Source: Cymodocea nodosa (Eukaryota; Streptophyta; Magnoliopsida; Alismatales; Cymodoceaceae). From it: a DNA stretch of 64,000 nt. Positions 12,367 through 24,249 of this stretch are shown piece after piece (the stretch's first letter is position 1; each line of letters opens with the position of its first letter). A program made the translations under genes and the position numbers. The notes under the pieces were generated by a model. It was given only the letters and a program-made list of their open reading frames with translations, had not been told where the DNA came from and did no database searches. Location: the NCBI GenBank assembly GCA_036874045.1, contig JAZBRI010000004.1:3534001-3598000 (forward strand). Direction: 5' to 3'.

Positions 12367-15300
12367 TCAAACAACAGTGCAACATTGGTTCGTCTTCTTC
12401 GCCTGCTTATAGAACATCTGTTCCAGAAGATAACAGAATACGTATTCATGGTCAATTACTGTTTTTAAGACTTTCATAAGATATTTTTGATATTAGTAAT
12501 ACATAATCTGGGATCTTCTTTTTCAAAAGACCAACGTTTAAGACATTTATAAGGGTATATTGGAAGGGGCCAAAAACTGTTTACTTATCCGAAAATATTA
12601 GATTGGAGAATTTTATACATGTTTATATAACAAGAGTTACCACACGTCTATTACGAACGGAAAGTAGGCCATGGCAAAAAATTATATATGAACATAAAAA
12701 CTCATCGATTGAACATCATAAGTAACTCTGCACTATCTAGGCTAAAGTCCAAAACACAGTAGTTGCAGGTAAACCATACTTCTTAAATAAGAACAAAAGC
12801 AAACACTCTGCGAATGACAGATGGATATGACCGTACTAACTAAATGAGCATTTATGAACAAGATAAACGACAGCATTCTCTGCAGGTGGAAAGAATGGGC
12901 CTTCGATCTTTTGCCAGTGATATTAATTTAATAAGAAGACTTTGTTATAAGGGTCCTCGATTTATTATTTTTGCAAATCACTTAAACTTATTGAAGTTAC
13001 CATTTATGCAACTTTTATGTTTTGTCTGTAACTTCGTATATACATGTACAAATGATTAGAAAAGTACACTATCTTAATCTTCATAACTACTTTAAGCACT
13101 GTCACATAGCTTGTGAGCCAAGGGTAGAGAGGCTTGGACATGAGATAAGGAAAGAAAAGGAGATTTACCTGGGAGGCTGCACTAAGATCTGAACTCTTCT
13201 CAACTAAACTATCTAGCTTCTCTCCTCGTGCAAGCACACTATCGATAGTCTTATGCTACACATCAAAGCAGAAAAAAATCAAGCAAAATCATTAAGCAAA
13301 GCTTTGATGGAAGCCACATTTTTAAGAAAGTGTCCACATATAATAATTTAACAATATTTAATGAATTGATGTGTTGCACTCATGAAAACACTCACAAGAA
13401 TAATTTTAGTTTCATCCAAGTCCTTCTGGATTTTCACTAACTTGTCAGCCTCTGCAGGATCCTGTAAAAGAGAATTAGAGAAACCACATGCAAATACAAG
13501 ATGAAAATATATTTTTTACAAGGCTTGTGATCTCAAAAGGGAGTTAGTACCATACTAAAAGAAACAACATAACACTAAACTATATCTAGCAGAAAAGTGC
13601 ATGGCTTGACAGTTTGGCTTATGGTGATCCTGGTTGAACCAGCACTGTTCTGTCAGTCTGGTGGGCATCGGGTGATAACTGAAGCATTTAACCAATATTT
13701 GCATGAGTAGAGAAGATAACTGGTCGTAGACAAGTTTTAGTCATAAAGCTTCGAATTTTTCAGGATATGAGCTTATCAAATCATACAACCTTGGGAAAAA
13801 GTCTGACTGTTTTAAAGTGATCAAATATCAAATCCGAAAAAATATCCAATATTACAAAAAAATCAGATTAAAGTTTTTATTTGCCAATTTTCAAAATGGA
13901 CTATAAAGATTTAACAACTAACACACCTGGAATTTTCCAAGAGCTTCAGTCAAATATGACCATGGTTGGGTGGCATCTGTCTGCACTGTTCTCCAGGATT
14001 CCCCAAAATTTTTCTGATACTCATCTAGAACCTTCAGAACATTACATTCATATTAACAACATGAAGAAATCTACAAGGACAAATTTGCAAACTAGATAGA
14101 ACTTTAGAACCACCAAAAAGTGATAGAAAACTGCCTCAATCAACTATAAAAACCATGGCAATTTTCAAAAAAATTATTTTCTTATTGTTAAAGTATATTA
14201 TTAATAAATTAGGGTTATGTGGGTAGTGGATTTAGTGGTGGGGAAGAAGGTAGCCTCTCTACCTAAATCTCTTATACTCAAAACCTGTGCCCTAATATCA
14301 TGTAAGAAATGTGGACATTTAACTTAAAACCAATTGGATATAAGTGAAGAGGTCATTTTCTATATTAGCTCTCTTTTTTTTTAAATAGAAAAAAGCATCT
14401 CCACTCATAATTAAATAGTTTTAAGTTGGTTGTCACATAACCATATTATGTTGAAATATGGATATCTAACTCATAACCAATAAATATTAAGTTGGATGTC
14501 TACATTTTAATATGGCATTAAAGCAGAAAAGTCCAAATGAACCCATACATCTACCCAAAGGAACACTTATAGGATCTAAAAGAAGCAAAAAAGTGAGCAC
14601 TTATAGGGGAGCATTGCAAATAATAGTCCCACAAACGTTTATTAATATAAAAATGAGTTAATATAGAAAAGGAACTCTTCACTCACACACAATTAGTTTT
14701 GAGCCGGATCCACTCTGTAGGCTTGTACCATATACTCCTAGATCTACTCTATAGGTTCATATCGCTTACAAAAGAGATAAATCTTTTGACACTGGGTAGT
14801 GTTACTCTACCACCACATTTGGATGGTTTGATGCTGGTTGTATTAGTACCCTACAGGAGCTTGTTTTTTGCAAATTTTTCAGTGATTGCCTAAAGGCAAG
14901 GAATAAAGTATTAGTATCGTATGGAAGATCAATCTCCTAGTAAAATAAATGTATTGAAGATTTTATTAGTGGAAACACAGTATGGAATATTATATAGATA
15001 ACAAACACATTCAACTAGGAATATTATAGGATCTGCCTTAATGTGCCGGGACAGCAGTAACAACATATGGCATGTGTATACCATTAAATTTATAAGTACC
15101 ACACAGGATCACAATACCAGCATGTAAGATATTGCTCTAGACTTAATGTAAGTATGAAAAATGACTTACCTTGTTCAGAAGAGAGAATGCACTTCTCACA
15201 GGATAATGATCATCCATGAAAGCCACAGCACAGAGGCCATTTCTGTTGTAAGAGTGTACCTTGTATTCTGAAAACATAAACTAAAGCAGAATGAATCTTG

Positions 15301-16971
15301 GAGTATTAGCTGCAGTAATCAACCATTTATTATTATGAACCATACACAACTTCTGTAATAGATTGTACCAAAAGGCACATACAGTAAACTGCTCCTTGGT
15401 CTGTAACATATAGTGCTTGTTATCTTTCTTTTTTCAGTAAAAAGATTAGGATGATTCATGATTCTCATTACGATGATAAGTATCAGACCCAGGAGGTGTA
15501 CAAATGGTTAGAATAGTTACAAAATAATTAGATACATTCTAAAAATAAAATAAAATTACAAGTACCTGAGAAGCACAACAAAAAGAATTTCATAGGCACA
15601 AAAGAAAAATTCTATTGTTTCATGGGAGACGTTTCCACAATTGTCTGCTTGATGAGATTATTTTGTTGTTCTTAACATTGGAAGCAGGAACTTTCTTCAA
15701 TGTCTCTTTAGAATGTGGAGATTATATAAGTATGTGTCTGTGTGAATCTATAGATCAAAATAATGCTGACAAACAAGACAATAATCTACCATGGAGTTCC
15801 TGTTGCAAAATAGTCTGTGTACTTGTACACAAAGGAGAATATTTGCCATGTAGAAAACATGTATACTTGTGTCTATGCCCAAACACGTGCAGGATGTCCA
15901 GCACTACACTCATTTGTTCTTCAATTTTGCTGGGTAGTATGTGCTTTTGCATATGGCTCACCATTTATTTCATTTTCATTCCTGATTTTCACTGCCATGC
16001 TTCTTTTTCGGTGGCATGCATTTATTTATCTATCTACTGATGTTCATATTTCCATTAGATTTAATCACGTTTTTGATCGTCTTGTTTTTTGATTGTGTGA
16101 GATTATGAACCACAGAAATTAATAAGTCATCACATCCAGGAAAAAGGGCATCTAATATCAAAATAAGCAACAATCTAAAGCTCCCCAATAATCTATGTTC
16201 ATCGTACTTTAACTACATTTATGTTCCATTACTCTTTATTAGTATCCATATCAAGCCTTTCACATTCTAAGGTAGTTTTACACATCATACAAACACGTAA
16301 CACAACAATGATGCAGAATGCCATTTTTATCAATCAAAACAACAGCATCGTCAGACACTGTAAGCATTGGATCTCTCCTTAAAAATAATGGAAAGTGAAA
16401 TGGTAATATTTTCTCCTTAAACGACAACAATATAAGAACGTAGTTTCCTAAATATAAATGATAATTGTATTTCCTCACTATGTTATTGCTCGAAGATATA
16501 ATGAAGAGATTCTGATTAGGTATCGACACGGCAAATAAATACGCAAATTGTCAAATAATGTCCAGCACAGCTCAAAAAATAATCCACCGACAATCGCCCA
16601 AAAAGGGGGACCATATTAGAAAATAGAAAGCTCGAGCCCGTCAGCTCATAACATCTAGCAGCAAACACTCATATCGCTAGCCAACTGTGGTATCGGGGGG
16701 TTGATCACGCAAACAAGCAAGAGTAAGATCTAGCGAAGGAAAATAATCAATCACCTTCGTGTTGGACAGACTGACGTTGGGCGGGGGGAGTCCGGCTGGC
16801 GACGGTGCGGGCGACGAAGAGTATGAACTCCTTCGCCGCGGCGCGCTGGAAGAAGCCGAAGTGGCTGACGTCGGTGGCGTTGGCAAGGACGACCGGATCC
16901 AATCGCCCCGAGGACGACGAGGAATCGCCACTTCCGAGGCACTTGAGGACGAGGATGGCTGTGATCTTCAT
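12367..16971 (-). CDS. YKT6: R-SNARE YKT6 (longin-type v-SNARE), six exons
   Basis: Minus-strand exons are 16755-16971, 15170-15267, 13927-14031, 13396-13461, 13169-13255 and 12367-12417. All have GT-AG borders and join in frame to 207 residues. Residues 1 to about 140 form the longin domain (MKITAILVLKC start; FGFFQRAAAKEF; RTVASRTPP; EYKVHSYNRNGLC). The SNARE helix runs from about 145 to 200, with zero-layer Arg172 in SVLARGEKL. The C-terminus is KKTNQCCTVV, carrying the tandem cysteines that YKT6 uses for double lipid attachment. The family mediates fusion across Golgi, endosomal, vacuolar and autophagosomal traffic. Plant YKT6 is usually about 199 residues; the extra length is a Ser-rich insert near residues 12-22. 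The last exon is only 51 bases. The gene is divergent from EXO70. Confidence 0.96.
14200..14530 (-). mobile_element. LTR-retroelement remnant in a YKT6 intron
   Basis: On the minus strand, a stretch near 14330-14280 reads like a plant LTR end followed by a degenerate tRNA-Met primer-binding site (TGATATTAGGGC, compared with TGGTATCAGAGC). The surrounding text, including 'ACTTAAAACCAATTGG' at 14320-14335, is of a kind common in plant LTR leftovers. No paired LTR was found, so this is a solo or truncated remnant within the third coding-exon to second coding-exon intron. Confidence 0.35.
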
Positions 16972-17019
16972 CTCTGTGGGCGGAGTACGCTCGCCTGGTC
17001 GAATGGAGCTTCGCTCTCC

Positions 17020-18541
17020 TTGCCTTCCACCAGAACCTGGGAAGACAGGAGAAGGAAGAGAAGGCAGGCGATGGACGCTGGGCTGCCATTAAAATTAAAT
17101 GGAGCTTGCTAATTAAATTCGGCAAAAAGGACCTTTTTTGAAATCGTTGATTTTGTTGGATATTAGCGATATATCGATACTCTATCTAATACTTTAGAGT
17201 TTGTGTAATATTATTCACTATTTAAATTTTGAAAAACATCTCTTCGTTTCATCGTGAAGTGTTGAGAGATTTCACGTAACTTTCAAGACAAAAATCGAAA
17301 CAGAAAAGGCAAAATAAGTTCGATCGTAAATAAATGCAACTTTAAAGTTACATTTGTTAAATGCTTTAATCTATTCTATCCGTGCAAGAAATAATTTAAA
17401 ATTCAACAAATGCATCTATTTCTTATCTTTTTTTTTACTTCTTTGAACTATTTTAGCTATAATTCAAAATACGAGAGTCCAAAAAGTAATCTTGGAATAA
17501 CTTCTTAGACTCGTAACCATATTCGAATGTGAAAAGATGAAATCGCTTTTGAAGTTATATATATATATATATATATATATTGTGAAAGATCGAAAATATT
17601 TTATTATACTTAAATATAATAATTTCTATCATATATTATGTAATTTAAAAAGTACGTAAACTATTAAAATGTATTATATTCTAATATAATATATTTTATT
17701 ATGTAATTTAAAGCATTACTTATTTAATCTAGAGATTATCCAAACAAATTATTGAAATTTAATTTCTACATATTTATTGAAAATATTATTTTTAAGAAAT
17801 CATTTGATCATATAAAATCATTTACTATTTCAAAATATTCCCACAAGCATTAAAAAATTTATCAAATAGTAATTATATTACATTTAAAAAAGCCAAAATA
17901 AAAAGGACAAATATAGAAATATACACCTAATATTGTTTTACAAAACAAATATAATTCATCAAATTATTACTTTTTTTGTTTGTTGATACATCTCTTCTAA
18001 GGTACAGTTATAATATTGAACGGTCACTAGAATACTGAACGTAGTCTACGCTACCTTCGACAAGGAATGTTTCAAAATAATTTCTTGAAGAGTAAAAAAA
18101 TATTTGTTTAATTCTATATCTTTTAAAATATATGTATTTTCTTTGAGATGCATAGAATATATTAAAATTGTTTTTAAAAATATATAAGGAAAAAAAAAAC
18201 CTTATAAAAATCAATAGTAAGTAAAATAAATATGTTTCCTAATATTTCTAATTTCTTGGGATACTTGTGGATTGTGACAACAATCGTGCAACCCATTAAT
18301 TATACCTTTCATGGATATAATGAGAAATTTGAAGAAAATGACAAGAATTTGATTTATGCTTAATTTTATTTTATATCTTCTTTTTATTTTGTACTTTGTT
18401 ATCTTAAGTACCATCGGCAGAAAATATGAGAAAATGAGACCATTATAATTCATCTTTTCAATAGATAGATGAGCTCAATTGGCAGATTAGAAGTCAAACA
18501 TGATTATCTCATCGCATCCGATCCCACAAGAGGTTGCCTTC
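17020..18541 (+). repeat. Tandem segmental duplication, unit 1 (A1-B1)
   Basis: Unit 1 starts at TTGCCTTC (17020-17027) in the YKT6 5' flank and ends at the same octamer at 18534-18541. Its first part (17020 to about 17200) matches 18534 to about 18735. Its second part (about 17200-18533) matches about 20190-21851. Long runs are nearly identical, including a (TA)n tract (17556-17581 versus 20531-20559). Confidence 0.92.
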
Positions 18542-20530
18542 CACCAGAACCTGGGAGGACAGGAGAAGGAAGAGAAAGCAGGCGATGGACGCTGGGCTGC
18601 CATTAAAATTAAATGGAACCTGCTAATTAAATTCGGAATGAAATTCGGCAAAAAGGACCTTTTTTGAGATCGTTGATTTTGTTGGATATTAGCGATATAT
18701 GGATACTCTACCAATACTTTATGGTGGGGTTTGTGTACTTTGAAGTAATTGAAAATTTATTTTGTTAGATTTTGAGCGATGAGTTGTTTATGCATTTTAA
18801 AATTTAAAGGTGGTGTCTGTGTACTTTGAAGTAATTGAAAATTTGTGATGAATTGTTTGTGTATTTTAAAATTTAAATTTCTTGAAAAATTGAATTTTAA
18901 TTATATGTAAAAGTTGAGAAAATAAATTTCTGACCTAAAAGATTAGAATTTAATTTTTCAAATATTTTATTTATTTATTTTAAAGATTTAATTGAATCAA
19001 GTGAAAAAGACTTTTATTTTATTTTATTTTAATTTTGATCAAATTGAAGAAATATTTTGATTCTCTCGTAATGCCTCTTTTATATATATTTTTAATAATA
19101 TTATTATATTTTTTTAACTTATTTTTTCTTTTTGGTTTTATTTGTAAGTTTCACCTAATTTTAATTAAATAAGGAGTTAAATATGCATATCTAGTTTTAA
19201 TAAATGATATATATAGATCAATTTTAGTATATTGTTTTAATACTTATTATAAAATTGTTATAATTATCTACGATGAAAATAGATTTTTATAAAATCAAAA
19301 GTGACGATGTAAGATGTAACATTATAATTCATTAAAGAGTAAGACAACATTTTGAAAATAAATTTGATAGGCTATTTTTACTTAAGTACTCATATCAAAA
19401 GATGTGAATATTTACATTGACATTTTTTTTCAATTATAAAAATACTTAAATTCATTTTTCCATAGACATTCATGGTATTTTTATTATGAATGCTCAAAAT
19501 AACATATCAAATTTAATTTTGATATATCAATTAACAAGATTAATATATGATTTATAAAGAAAATAATGCCAAAATCAAAAGTAAAAAAGCAAAATAAAAC
19601 AACGTAATTCAAATAAGGGTAAAATGTTATACAAACTTGTTATGTCATTTTCAAATATAGGAAAAATTACTATAAGTATTAAAATTAACATTTTCTTAAA
19701 ATACTTTTAGATTTTTCAAAATATCTTAAATATAAAAGTTATTTTTTGTATTCAACATGTCATTGTTGTAGTCCTATTTGTAAGATTTCTCTAAGTAACC
19801 ATTTAATTAAGATGTATTTCAACTTAGATATTCTTAAATTTTTTATCTAAGTTATAACTTCATTTAAAAATCTTTCTTTTAACTTTGATATTTCTATGCA
19901 TAAAAGTTACAATTAAATTTAATTTTTTCTTTTAACTTAGATATTTTTATATTTTATCTAAGTTATAATTTTATTTGATTAACTTAATATTGTCCTTTTA
20001 ACTTATTACTTGGTTAATTACATTTTTACTAATTACTTTAATTTATTATTTCATTAAAAATAAATTCTATTTAATTTTGTCATATGTATAAACACCTAGA
20101 TTTCAAATTATTTCTATTAGATTCTGTAGAATTCAAATTATATTAAAATTTAAATTTTACAAATTCAAATTCTAAATATACAAACATACCTTAGAATTTA
20201 TATAATATTATTCACTATTTAAATTTTGAAAAACATCTCTCCGTTTCACATAACTTTGAAGACAAAATCGAAACATAAAAAGCAAAATAAGTTCGATTGT
20301 AAATAAATGCAACTTTAAAGTTACATTTGTTAAATGATTTAATCTATTCTATCCGTGTAAAAAATAATTTGAAATTCAACAAAATGCATCTATTTATTAT
20401 CCTTTCTTTTTTACTTCTTTGAACTATTTTAGCTATAATTCAAAATACGAGAGTTCAAAAAGTAATATTGGAATAACTTCTTAGACTCGTAACTATATTC
20501 AAATGTGAAAAGATGAAATCGCTTTTGAAG

Positions 20531-20561
<31 letters not shown>

Positions 20562-21859
20562 GAAAGATCGAAAATATTTTATTATACTTAAATATAATAA
20601 TTTCTATCATATATTATGTAATTTAAAAAGTATGTAAACTATTAAAATGTATTATGTTCTAATATAATATATTTTATCATGTAATTTAAAGCATTACTTA
20701 TTTAATCTAGAGATTATCCAAACAAATTATTGAAATTTAATTTCTACATATTTATTGAAAATATTATTTTTAAGAAATCATTTACTATTTCAAAATATTC
20801 CCACAAGCATTAAAAAATTTATCAAATAGTAATTATATTACATTTAAAAAAGCCAAAATAAAGAAATATACACCTAATATTGTTTTACAAAATAAATATA
20901 ATTCATCAAATTATTACTTTTTTTGTTTTTTGATATACCTCTTCTAAGATACAATTATAATATATTTTTTTATTTTTTATCCTCCAAGAGTATCTATGGA
21001 AGTGATAACATGTGAGTCTCAATAGATATTCAAACAGTTTAGTATACACTAGAAGTATCTAAGGAGTCGAAAGCTTATGAAAGACCTTATTAGACCTCAA
21101 CATGGTAGATTTGTTCAAGTATCACATACTTTGTCTCGTAGAGATTTTCAACTAATTAGAGTTACCTTAAGTGGTCTCATATACCAACTTGATTGAGATT
21201 ACTAACTTACGAGAATTTCCTAGGTAGTCACACATTCTGATTCTGCTTTCGTTCAAACACAATTAACTCTAGAGTTATTACAAGAGTAGGTGCTTGATAG
21301 TAGTTATAAATGCACCTAGTACAATTATAATATTGAACGATCACTAGAATATTGAATATAGTCTACGCTATCTTCTACAAAGAATGTTTCAAAATACTTA
21401 CTTGAAGAATAAAAAAATATTTGTTTAATTCTATATCTTTTAAAATATATGTATTTTCTTCAAGATGCATAGAATATATTAAAATTGTCTTTAAAAATAT
21501 ATAAGGGAAAAAAAACCTTATAAAAATCAATAGTAAGTAAAATAAATATGTTTCCTAATATTTCTAATTTCTTGGGATACCTGTGGATTGTGACAACAAT
21601 CGTGCAACCCATTAATTATACCTTTCGTGGATAGAATGAGAAATTTGAAGAAAATGACAAGAATTTGAGTTATGCTTAATTTTATTTTGTACTCCTTAAA
21701 GTTATTTTGTACCTTGTTATCTTAAGTACCATCAGCAGAAAATATGAGAAAATAACACCATTATAATTCATCTTTTCAATAGATAGATGAGCTCAATTGG
21801 CAGATTAGAAGTCAAACATGATTACCTCATCGCATCCGATCCCACAAGAGGTTGCCTTC
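18534..21859 (+). repeat. Tandem segmental duplication, unit 2 (A2-X-B2)
   Basis: Unit 2 begins with a copy of the YKT6 5' flank (18534 to about 18735) and ends in the EXO70 upstream region at TTGCCTTC (21852-21859). Compared with unit 1 it has an additional 1.47 kb (X, about 18720-20190) and a 356-bp insertion (20964-21319). Within X, a short segment at 18729-18792 is repeated at 18812-18876 (shared 'GTGTACTTTGAAGTAATTGA'). Confidence 0.92.
20964..21319 (-). mobile_element. Retroposed insertion (SINE-like or truncated LINE) with 14-bp target duplication
   Basis: The insert is bounded by direct repeats TACAATTATAATAT at 20950-20963 and 21320-21333. Its left end is a T-rich tract (ATTTTTTTATTTTTTAT), that is, an A-rich tail when read on the minus strand. 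Unit 1 of the duplication has the uninterrupted site near 18004-18018, which gives the pre-insertion state. I see no clear RNA polymerase III A and B boxes, so a SINE is not proven. Confidence 0.85.
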
Positions 21860-22242
21860 TGTTTCGTCACGCCTCCCGTTTCTTCCTTGCAAGTTCCAAC
21901 CACCAGACCTTGACCCTTCTTCCCTTATCCTCCGTCTCATTTCTCCTCCTCCTCCTTCCCATCTTCTTTCTCTCGTCAAAACCACTTCTCCGACGGCCAT
22001 TTAAGCCTGTGCCTTCTCCTGCCATCGGTGGTCGTTGGACATTCACACTCCTCCCTCCTCCTCTTCTTCCGTCGATTTGGTGAATAGAATCGGGAAAAAA
22101 AAGTTGTCGTCGTCGTCGTCGCGAAATCAAGAAAAGCTCCCGCCCTTTTCCACAAAACCCTCGAAAACATGCGTGCCTATTTCAACATCTGCCCTCTTCT
22201 TGCTCCTATTCTTTGATTCCTGCGGCCACTGGGCCCAAGAAC

Positions 22243-24249
22243 ATGGGCGGCATCGAGCACGTACTCGCCGCCCGCCGTTCCCTCCGATCGAGCCTTGATA
22301 AGTCCCTTGCCCTGTCGTCAGCCCTCGACAAGGCTGGCCCTCGACTCGACGAGATCCAGCAGCGCCAACCCTTCCTGGAGGCCGCCATCCGTCCCATTGT
22401 TGCCCCCAGAGAAGAGCTCCTCTCTGTCGGCGGCCACATTGACCGTGCTGTGGGCCCTGCCGCTGCCGTCCTCAAGGTATTCGATGCCATCCGCGGTCTC
22501 GAGCCGTCGCTTCTCTCCGAACCACGGTATGATCTTCCTGCTTATCTTTCGCTTGTCCAGAGATTGGAGGAGGCACTCCGGTTTCTTTCGGACAACTGCA
22601 ATCTTGCGATCCAGTGGCTTGGAGACATTGTCGAGTACCTAGAGGACCACCACGTCGCCGATCATCGGTACTTGTGGACTTTGAAATCTTCTCTTCGCGC
22701 TCTAAAGGAGTCGAACTCCCCTCTCGATGGTGGGCTTCTTGATGCTTCTCTTGATAGACTTGTGGGGGAATTCCGTCGGCTGCTTACAGAAAACACCACA
22801 ACCCTGCCCATGAATTCTCACGATTTTGAAGAAACGCAGGTGATCGATGCTTCCCCACTGCCTGAGAACGTGATCCAAAATCTACATGCCATATTGCATC
22901 GATTATCGGCCAACGACAGACTAGAACATTGCACGAAGATTTACATACACGTTCGCGGTTCTAATCTGCGTGCGAGTTTGCACGCGTTGAATCTGGACTA
23001 CCTTGAGATTTCGACTTTCGATTTCAATGACGTCAAGAGCATTGAGGGGCACATTGTGCAATGGGGGAAGCACCTGGAATTCGCAGTGAAGCACCTGTTC
23101 GAGGCAGAATACAAGTTGTGCTGTGATGTATTTGAACGAATCGGTCCTCCCGAGGTGTGGATGGGATGCTTTGCTGCTATGGCCGCGGAGACCGGAATCC
23201 TTGCATTCCTTCGGTTTGGGAAGACCGTCACCGAAAGCAAGAACGACCCAGTTAAGCTGCTGAAGCTTTTGGACATTTTTGCTTCTCTGAATAAACTCAG
23301 ATTGGACTTCAATCGCTTGTTTGGTGGGAAGGCATGTCTCGAGATTCAGAACCTCACCAGAGATCTCATTAAGAGCGTTGTAGACGGGGCGTGCGAGATT
23401 TTCTGGGAGCTTTTGGTTCAGGTGGAGTTGCAGAGGCGTTACCAACCACCTATGGACGGAGGAGTGCCAAAGCTTGTTCGTTACATCATAGAATACTGTA
23501 ATAGATTGCTTGGGGAAGATTACAGGCCAGTGTTGACACAGGTTCTCGTCATTCAGAGGAGTTGGAAGCAGGAGAAGTTCCATGACAGACTTCTGACAGA
23601 CGCGATTCTTGATATAGTGAAGGCTCTTGAGCAGAATTGCGAGGTTTGGTCAAAGGGATATGATCAGGACGTGACGCTCTCCTACCTGTTTATGATGAAT
23701 ACGCACTGGTATTTCTACAAGTACCTGAAGGGCACGAAGCTTGGGGAGCTCTTGGGGTATTCATGGCTGAAGGAGCATGAGCAGTACAAGGATTACTATG
23801 CTGCCTTCTACCTGCGTGAAACCTGGGGGAAGCTGCCGTCGTTGTTGAGTAGGGAAGGTCTGATATTGTTATCGGGAGGAAGGGCTACAGCTCGCGATCT
23901 CATCAAGAAGAGGTTGAAAGCTTTTAACGAGGCTTTCGATGAGATGCACAAGAAGCAGCTGAATTGGGTGATCTCCGACAAGGAGTTGAGGGAGCAGATG
24001 TGCCTTTCAGTGATACAGGCGATTGTCCCCGTGTACCGAAGCTACATGCAGGGTTATGGCCCTTTGGTGGAGCAGGACTCTAGTGCAAGCAAGTATGCCA
24101 AATACACCGCCAAGTCGTTGGAGGCGCTTATTAGTTCTTTGTTTCTTCAAAAGCCTCTGAAGCCCATGAGCTTCAGTACCACACGCTCTAATGGGAAGGT
24201 TAATAGTGCAATGACCAGCTATTACCGCTCTGTATCATCTGTGGGCTGA
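22243..24249 (+). CDS. EXO70: Exocyst subunit EXO70 family protein, intronless
   Basis: The 668-residue product matches plant EXO70 proteins throughout. It opens MGGIEHVLAARRSLRSSLDK, then KAGPRLDEIQQRQP, a 'GGHIDRAVGPAAAVLKVFD' stretch and RLEEALRFL. From about residue 275 to 645 lies the Exo70 helical-bundle domain. Landmarks include LFGGKACLEI, YIIEYCNRLL, LSYLFMMNTHWY (the common 'LF.MNN..Y' region), an ETWGKLPSLLSREG segment and a C-terminal helix. EXO70 recruits the exocyst tether to phosphoinositide-rich plasma membrane during polarised secretion. ATG 22243 is preferred over upstream in-frame non-ATG codons. The absence of introns is common in several plant EXO70 subfamilies. I do not assign the subfamily; it does not look like the intron-rich EXO70A1 group. 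The gene is divergent from YKT6 across the duplicated spacer. Confidence 0.95.
   Translation: MGGIEHVLAARRSLRSSLDKSLALSSALDKAGPRLDEIQQRQPFLEAAIRPIVAPREELLSVGGHIDRAVGPAAAVLKVFDAIRGLEPSLLSEPRYDLPAYLSLVQRLEEALRFLSDNCNLAIQWLGDIVEYLEDHHVADHRYLWTLKSSLRALKESNSPLDGGLLDASLDRLVGEFRRLLTENTTTLPMNSHDFEETQVIDASPLPENVIQNLHAILHRLSANDRLEHCTKIYIHVRGSNLRASLHALNLDYLEISTFDFNDVKSIEGHIVQWGKHLEFAVKHLFEAEYKLCCDVFERIGPPEVWMGCFAAMAAETGILAFLRFGKTVTESKNDPVKLLKLLDIFASLNKLRLDFNRLFGGKACLEIQNLTRDLIKSVVDGACEIFWELLVQVELQRRYQPPMDGGVPKLVRYIIEYCNRLLGEDYRPVLTQVLVIQRSWKQEKFHDRLLTDAILDIVKALEQNCEVWSKGYDQDVTLSYLFMMNTHWYFYKYLKGTKLGELLGYSWLKEHEQYKDYYAAFYLRETWGKLPSLLSREGLILLSGGRATARDLIKKRLKAFNEAFDEMHKKQLNWVISDKELREQMCLSVIQAIVPVYRSYMQGYGPLVEQDSSASKYAKYTAKSLEALISSLFLQKPLKPMSFSTTRSNGKVNSAMTSYYRSVSSVG

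Noticed and set aside
15615..16092. Cys-rich plus-strand frames of 141 and 91 codons
   Set aside because: They lie in the first YKT6 intron, antisense to it, with no recognised domain or splice support.
22213..22242. Ten-codon N-terminal extension of EXO70
   Set aside because: The upstream codon is TTG, not ATG, and the ATG at 22243 gives the normal family start.
22921..23583. 220-codon minus-strand frame
   Set aside because: It is an antisense shadow of EXO70; the plus-strand product is clearly the real protein.
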